Positions 60,783 through 64,000 of a DNA stretch of 64,000 nucleotides are shown here, one piece after another (the stretch's first letter is position 1; the number at the start of each line of letters is the position of its first letter). The DNA is taken from contig NZ_BAXZ01000030.1 in assembly GCF_000684975.1 (NCBI RefSeq), forward strand, positions 1 through 64,000, given 5' to 3'. The DNA is from Paraburkholderia acidipaludis NBRC 101816 (GTDB lineage: Bacteria > Pseudomonadota > Gammaproteobacteria > Burkholderiales > Burkholderiaceae). Both the position numbers and the translations under genes were made by a program. The notes under the pieces were generated by a model. It saw only the letters and a program-made list of their open reading frames with translations. It searched no databases and had not been told where the DNA came from.

Positions 60783-61844
60783 ATGGAAACGACCGGATTG
60801 CGCCTTGCGAGGCGCATGCTCGCGGCAGTTGCCGCAATCGCGCTCGTGAGCGCATTCAGCGCATTCAGCGCAAGCAGCGCAAGCAGCGCCGCCGCCGAAG
60901 AGCGGTTCGTGATGGTCAGTCACGGATCGGATTCGAACGTGTGGTGGAACACCGTGAAGAACGGCATGCGCGACGCGAGCGAGGACTTCCATGTGCCCGT
61001 CGATTACCGCAACCCGCCCACCGGCGACACGGGCGACATGGTGCGCATCCTCGAACAGGCCGCCGCGCGCAACTACACGGGCGTCATCACGACCGTGCCG
61101 AACTTCGAGATGATCCAGACCGGCCTCGCCGGCGTGAAGGCCAAGCACATTCCCGTCATCACGATCAATGGCGGTCCTGAACAAGGCATGAAGCTCGGCG
61201 CGATCCTGCATATCGGGCAGCCCGAGTACGAAGCCGGCAAAGCGGCCGGCGAGCGCGCGAAGGCGGCCGGCATCCGCAGCTTCCTGTGCGTCAATCACGG
61301 CGCCGATATCCAGGCGCTGTGGGACCGCTGCAAAGGCTTTGCGGATGCCATCGGCGTCGACTACAAGGCCGCGACGATGGACAGCGGCGAAGATCCCACG
61401 GTGATCGAAAGCAAGGTGGCCGCATACCTGCGCTCGCATCCGGACACCCAGGCCATACTCGCGCTCGGCCCCGACCAGGCAATGGGCGTGCTGCGCGGCG
61501 TTCACGACGCGGGCAAGGACGGCAAGATCTACGTGGCGACCTTCGATCTTTCGCCGGACATCCTGAAAGCGATCCAGTCGGGACAACTGGCCTTCGCGAT
61601 CGATCAGCAGCCCTATCTGCAAGGCTATCTCCCGGTGGCGGCCATGGCGATCGCCGTGCGCGACAAGACGACCGATCCGGCCCATCTCGTCGCCGCGCTC
61701 AAGAGCGACAAGAAGGTGGCAGCGCGGCTCGAAAAATACGGACTCAAGCCGGTTTATACGGGCTCGACGGTGAGTTCCGGCCCGAGCTTCGTCACGCGGG
61801 ACAACCTCGCGGTGGTCCAGCAGTACGCCGGGTCCTACCGGTAA
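60783..61844 (+). CDS. Periplasmic sugar/cyclitol-binding protein, MocB-like
   Basis: A 353-residue type I periplasmic binding protein (ribose/rhizopine family). The signal peptide is unusual: its end is a set of in-frame repeats (SAFSAFSASSASSAAA) from a short DNA repeat near 60852-60892. The mature start is EERFVMVSHGSDSNVWWNTV. GGAGACAGTCAGC precedes the ATG. MocB binds rhizopine for import. No permease or ATPase is next to it; the gene that follows is an oxygenase, so the transporter must be elsewhere or shared. Confidence 0.88.
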   Translation: METTGLRLARRMLAAVAAIALVSAFSAFSASSASSAAAEERFVMVSHGSDSNVWWNTVKNGMRDASEDFHVPVDYRNPPTGDTGDMVRILEQAAARNYTGVITTVPNFEMIQTGLAGVKAKHIPVITINGGPEQGMKLGAILHIGQPEYEAGKAAGERAKAAGIRSFLCVNHGADIQALWDRCKGFADAIGVDYKAATMDSGEDPTVIESKVAAYLRSHPDTQAILALGPDQAMGVLRGVHDAGKDGKIYVATFDLSPDILKAIQSGQLAFAIDQQPYLQGYLPVAAMAIAVRDKTTDPAHLVAALKSDKKVAARLEKYGLKPVYTGSTVSSGPSFVTRDNLAVVQQYAGSYR

Positions 61845-61874
61845 GCGGCAAACGCATAGCGACGGAGTCACGCA

Positions 61875-62873
61875 ATGAATATCGACATGCAATCGTGGTT
61901 CAAGGTCGACATCGACCGCAAGACGCTCAAGGACCTCTCCGCGCGCTCGGACGCACGCGGGCTCGTCCAGGCGGGCGGCTTCTTCGCGCTCGTCATCGCC
62001 GCCGGCGCGCTGGCGTGGCATGCGCTGGGAACCGCGTGGGCGATTCCCGCCTTCCTGCTCTACGGCACCGTGTTCGCCTTCAGCGAGGCCGCCGCCCACG
62101 AACTGGGTCACGGCACCGTGTTCAAAACGCGCCGGCTCAACGAAGCCTGCTACTGGGCGATCTGCTTCATGTCGTGGCGCGAGCAGGTCTATAGCCGCTG
62201 GCTGCATGCGAAGCATCACACCTATACGCATCTGACCGCCGCGCCTTATAAGGACCCCGAACTGGCATTCAAGCGTCCCCCGAGCTACCTCAAGCTCGTG
62301 ACGGACTTCGCGCGCGTCTCGCACGGCCTCCAGTTTCTGGGCGCGATCTTCCTGCACAGCTTCGGCATGGTCACGAAGGGAGCCAGGGAAGTCGTACCGG
62401 AAACGGAGTACAAGAAGATGTGCGATAACTCGCGCGTCCTGCTCGCCTGCTACGTGGCCGTCTTCGTCTGGGCGATCCTTGCGCATAGCTGGCTGCCGGT
62501 GCTGTTGCTCTTTTTGGCCCGCGCCTACGGCACCTGGCTGCACGAGCTCTGCGCGCTCACGCAGCACACCGGTCTCAAGGAGAACGTGCTCGACCATCGT
62601 GTTTCGAGCCGCACCGTGAAGCTGAATCCTGTCGTGCGCTTTCTTTACTGGAACATGAACTATCACATCGAACATCACATGTTCCCGAGCGTGCCGTTCC
62701 ACGCGCTGCCGAAATTTCACGAGACGGTGGCCGCGCAAATGCCCGAGCCTTATGCCGGCCTGTGGCCCGCCTGGCGCGAGATTCTCACGATCTTCGCGAA
62801 GCAGCAGCGCGATCCCGAGTATATGGTCGTGCGCGAGTTGCCGCCGGGGAAGCGGGGGAGCGCGGTTGTGTGA
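61875..62873 (+). CDS. Fatty-acid-desaturase-like di-iron oxygenase, MocD-like (copy 2)
   Basis: A 332-residue membrane di-iron protein with boxes H75ELGH79, H111AKHH115 and H264IEHH268. It is clearly related to the copy at 58396 (shared GTAFKTR/GTVFKTR, ENVLDHR and the NYHIEHHMFP block) but diverged along most of its length. GGAG precedes the ATG, 30 bases after the binding-protein gene, so the two are co-transcribed. Two oxygenases in one cluster may act at different positions of the substrate. A hairpin at 62910 follows. Confidence 0.9.
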   Translation: MNIDMQSWFKVDIDRKTLKDLSARSDARGLVQAGGFFALVIAAGALAWHALGTAWAIPAFLLYGTVFAFSEAAAHELGHGTVFKTRRLNEACYWAICFMSWREQVYSRWLHAKHHTYTHLTAAPYKDPELAFKRPPSYLKLVTDFARVSHGLQFLGAIFLHSFGMVTKGAREVVPETEYKKMCDNSRVLLACYVAVFVWAILAHSWLPVLLLFLARAYGTWLHELCALTQHTGLKENVLDHRVSSRTVKLNPVVRFLYWNMNYHIEHHMFPSVPFHALPKFHETVAAQMPEPYAGLWPAWREILTIFAKQQRDPEYMVVRELPPGKRGSAVV

Positions 62874-62909
62874 ACGACAGACGGATGGGGTTGAAGGTCG
62901 AATGAAAGA

Positions 62910-62925
62910 CCCCGCCGAAGCGGGG
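62910..62925. terminator. Hairpin between convergent genes
   Basis: CCCCGC and GCGGGG pair around a CGAA loop between the MocD-like copy 2 and the convergent membrane-protein gene. It probably ends the plus-strand unit. Confidence 0.65.
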
Positions 62926-62937
62926 CCGCGTCTCAAG

Positions 62938-63261
62938 TTACCTGGATTCCTGTGGCGCCCGTCTCGCGCTGAATCGCCGCCATCCCAAAGTACCAGCGAG
63001 TATCACAACGGCGGCAGAAATCAGACCTGTTGCAATAAGCAGAACGAAAAGGCCGGGGTCGTCCATTTGCAACACTCCGGGGTCATAGCCTGGTTTGAAT
63101 TTCCTCACCAACCATAACGTTAAATCATTGGTGATTTCATAAAAACCAATGGGGATTTCATACCAGATATGAGTCAAAATAAAATGGACGATACAGAAAA
63201 CCATGACGAGCCATAGACCGATCGACCCAATACACCAACTGATAAATGCTAGTCGCTTCAT
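62938..63261 (-). CDS. Small membrane protein, candidate T6SS immunity protein
   Basis: A 107-residue protein with two hydrophobic helices (about 7-32 and 72-93) and a soluble loop between them that would lie in the periplasm. The start overlaps the DUF2778 stop by four bases (ATGA), so the two are coupled. A small envelope protein fixed behind a peptidoglycan-targeting effector is what an immunity protein would look like. No family is recognised. Base composition is lower in GC than the genes to the left, suggesting transfer with the T6SS cassette. Confidence 0.65.
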   Translation of the reverse strand: MKRLAFISWCIGSIGLWLVMVFCIVHFILTHIWYEIPIGFYEITNDLTLWLVRKFKPGYDPGVLQMDDPGLFVLLIATGLISAAVVILAGTLGWRRFSARRAPQESR

Positions 63262-63737
63262 CGCACATCGACCTGGCCATACGCTTTCATATCGCTACCT
63301 GGCACAAGCAGATCCGGGGCATGGCGGCGGATATGGCGCTGGAACCGGTCGAACTCGGCTGGGTTTTTAACCGTAATACGACCATCGCTTTCATGGTGCG
63401 GTCCGTCTGGGTGCAGCCGGAAATTTCCGCGCCTGATACCATTGATCATCGTCGTATCCCCGGTATAGGGGTTCCAGAGCATGAACCATAAACGCCGGTC
63501 GGTCGTACCAACGAAGGGGCCAAGCATATCGCGAAGCCAGCCTATCCGACCACCTGATTTACGATCAACAATATAGTACGTACCAGGTGGGATAGCCCCG
63601 ACACCAACATCGGCAACATCAATTGGACTATCGCGGCCCCTGTCGCGTCCGGAATACGCCTCCACTGCGCCGTAACCGGAACAAACAAGCGTAGACATTT
63701 CTCGGTTATTGAGTGTGAATGTGCAGAAGACAGGCAT
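63258..63737 (-). CDS. DUF2778 (Tlde1-like) T6SS effector with altered catalytic site
   Basis: A 159-residue protein of the DUF2778 family, which includes the T6SS L,D-transpeptidase effector Tlde1. Recognisable parts are GAIPPGTYYIVDRKSGGR, FVGTTDRRLWFML and FRLHP at His109. The active-site motif is expected as S-x-G-C but reads S117-D-G-R120. The Arg codon is CGT (63378-63380), one base from the TGT of Cys. It lies 11 bases after the hcp stop and overlaps the membrane-protein start. Either it is a dead effector or another residue serves; sequencing error is also possible. Confidence 0.75.
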   Translation of the reverse strand: MPVFCTFTLNNREMSTLVCSGYGAVEAYSGRDRGRDSPIDVADVGVGAIPPGTYYIVDRKSGGRIGWLRDMLGPFVGTTDRRLWFMLWNPYTGDTTMINGIRRGNFRLHPDGPHHESDGRITVKNPAEFDRFQRHIRRHAPDLLVPGSDMKAYGQVDVR

Positions 63738-63748
63738 AACTCGCTCAC

Positions 63749-64000
63749 TTATAAGTCATTCCATGCATCTTTGAATATCATGTTGCCATCGGTGTAATTC
63801 CAGGTGATTTCCTCATAGCGGAATTCCACCACTTCAAAGTGGTTTCGATGTTGGTTCGCGGCTTCCTTGATATTTAGAACTCTTGGAGAAATTCCAACGA
63901 CCTTTACGTTTTTCATAAGAATCGTAAAGTAGGCCTCCTCCAGACCTGCCTCGTTCGCCCGATAGAACCTCAACTCTCCCGACTGCAGCGTTAGCCCGCA
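63749..64000 (-). CDS. hcp: Hcp-family T6SS tube protein, C-terminal part (cut by window edge)
   Basis: The open frame continues off the right edge. The visible 83 residues match the C-terminal half of Hcp (usually about 160-170 residues): ELRFYRANEAGLEEAYFTIL, VLNIKEAANQHRN, FRYEEITWNYTDGN. Hcp hexamers form the inner tube of the type VI secretion system and can carry effectors. It is followed by a DUF2778 gene after 11 bases, the arrangement of an Hcp-delivered effector cassette. No other T6SS structural gene is in view. Confidence 0.85.
   Translation of the reverse strand, partial: CGLTLQSGELRFYRANEAGLEEAYFTILMKNVKVVGISPRVLNIKEAANQHRNHFEVVEFRYEEITWNYTDGNMIFKDAWNDL

Noticed and set aside
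60852..60892. Short in-frame repeats in the MocB-like signal peptide as a regulatory or CRISPR-like array
   Set aside because: The units are coding slippage repeats inside a tolerant signal peptide and lack spacers.
1..64000. Search for tRNA or rRNA genes, insertion sequences, integrases and CRISPR arrays
   Set aside because: No cloverleaf-like segments, transposase motifs, terminal inverted repeats or regularly spaced repeats were recognised by eye.

Overview
The window is a GC-rich chromosomal segment from a beta-proteobacterium of the Burkholderiaceae, most likely Paraburkholderia, Caballeronia or a close relative. This rests on family content: two DUF4148 secreted proteins, a Burkholderia-type trimeric porin, a NodT-type RND efflux operon, a PhnSTUV-type aminoethylphosphonate importer, many LysR/IclR/GntR/LacI-regulated catabolic islands and a type VI secretion fragment. 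No rRNA, tRNA, insertion sequence or CRISPR array was seen. The genus is an inference; the family-level call is fairly secure.

Layout. 67-5892 (minus): phosphonate block, with a PhnZ-like HD oxygenase, the PhnVUTS ABC importer and a DeoR regulator. 6119-8748: a UbiB-fold protein that has lost its kinase motifs, then an EamA exporter. 8805-13837: L,D-transpeptidase, RRM protein, small proteins, DUF1993, a LysE exporter divergent from an Lrp regulator. 13817-18860: the C-terminal half of an aminotransferase (pseudogene), then an aromatic/shikimate-flavoured module (MHS-type MFS transporter, HPPD-like dioxygenase, PcaR-like IclR regulator) and NnrU. 18943-23935: ilvD, a DUF4148 protein, a porin behind an 820-bp AT-rich leader, and a BON protein. 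24288-36316: LysR, then a signalling/efflux block of three OmpR-family regulators, one histidine kinase, a tripartite RND pump and a tandem universal stress protein. Two of the three regulators have altered receiver active sites.

36586-38269: a tandem pair of unknown paralogues and two small secreted proteins. 38383-47796 (minus) is one nine-gene operon: GntR regulator, methylthioribose kinase (mtnK), methylthioribose-1-phosphate isomerase (mtnA), class II aldolase, a complete ribose-type ABC importer and DhaK/DhaL. It looks like a dedicated uptake and DHAP-shunt route for 5-methylthioribose or 5-deoxyribose. An 18-bp perfect palindrome lies just upstream.

47966-55870: MFS transporter, beta-keto acid cleavage enzyme (BKACE) and SDR dehydrogenase, divergent from a GntR regulator across a 12-bp palindrome; then mmsA divergent from a LysR gene, and a LacI regulator. 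55886-62873 resembles the rhizopine mocBCDEF genes: TIM-barrel isomerase, ferredoxin reductase, Rieske ferredoxin, fatty-acid-desaturase-like oxygenase, LacI regulator, sugar-binding protein and a second desaturase-like oxygenase. 62938-64000 has lower GC and carries the end of an Hcp gene, a DUF2778 (Tlde1-like) protein whose expected catalytic cysteine is arginine, and a small membrane protein that could be its immunity partner. The hcp gene runs off the right edge.

Functionally this is an accessory catabolic region: importer, enzymes and local regulator are packaged together repeatedly, with efflux and T6SS genes interspersed. All functions are inferred from sequence motifs read by eye; no database search was run.
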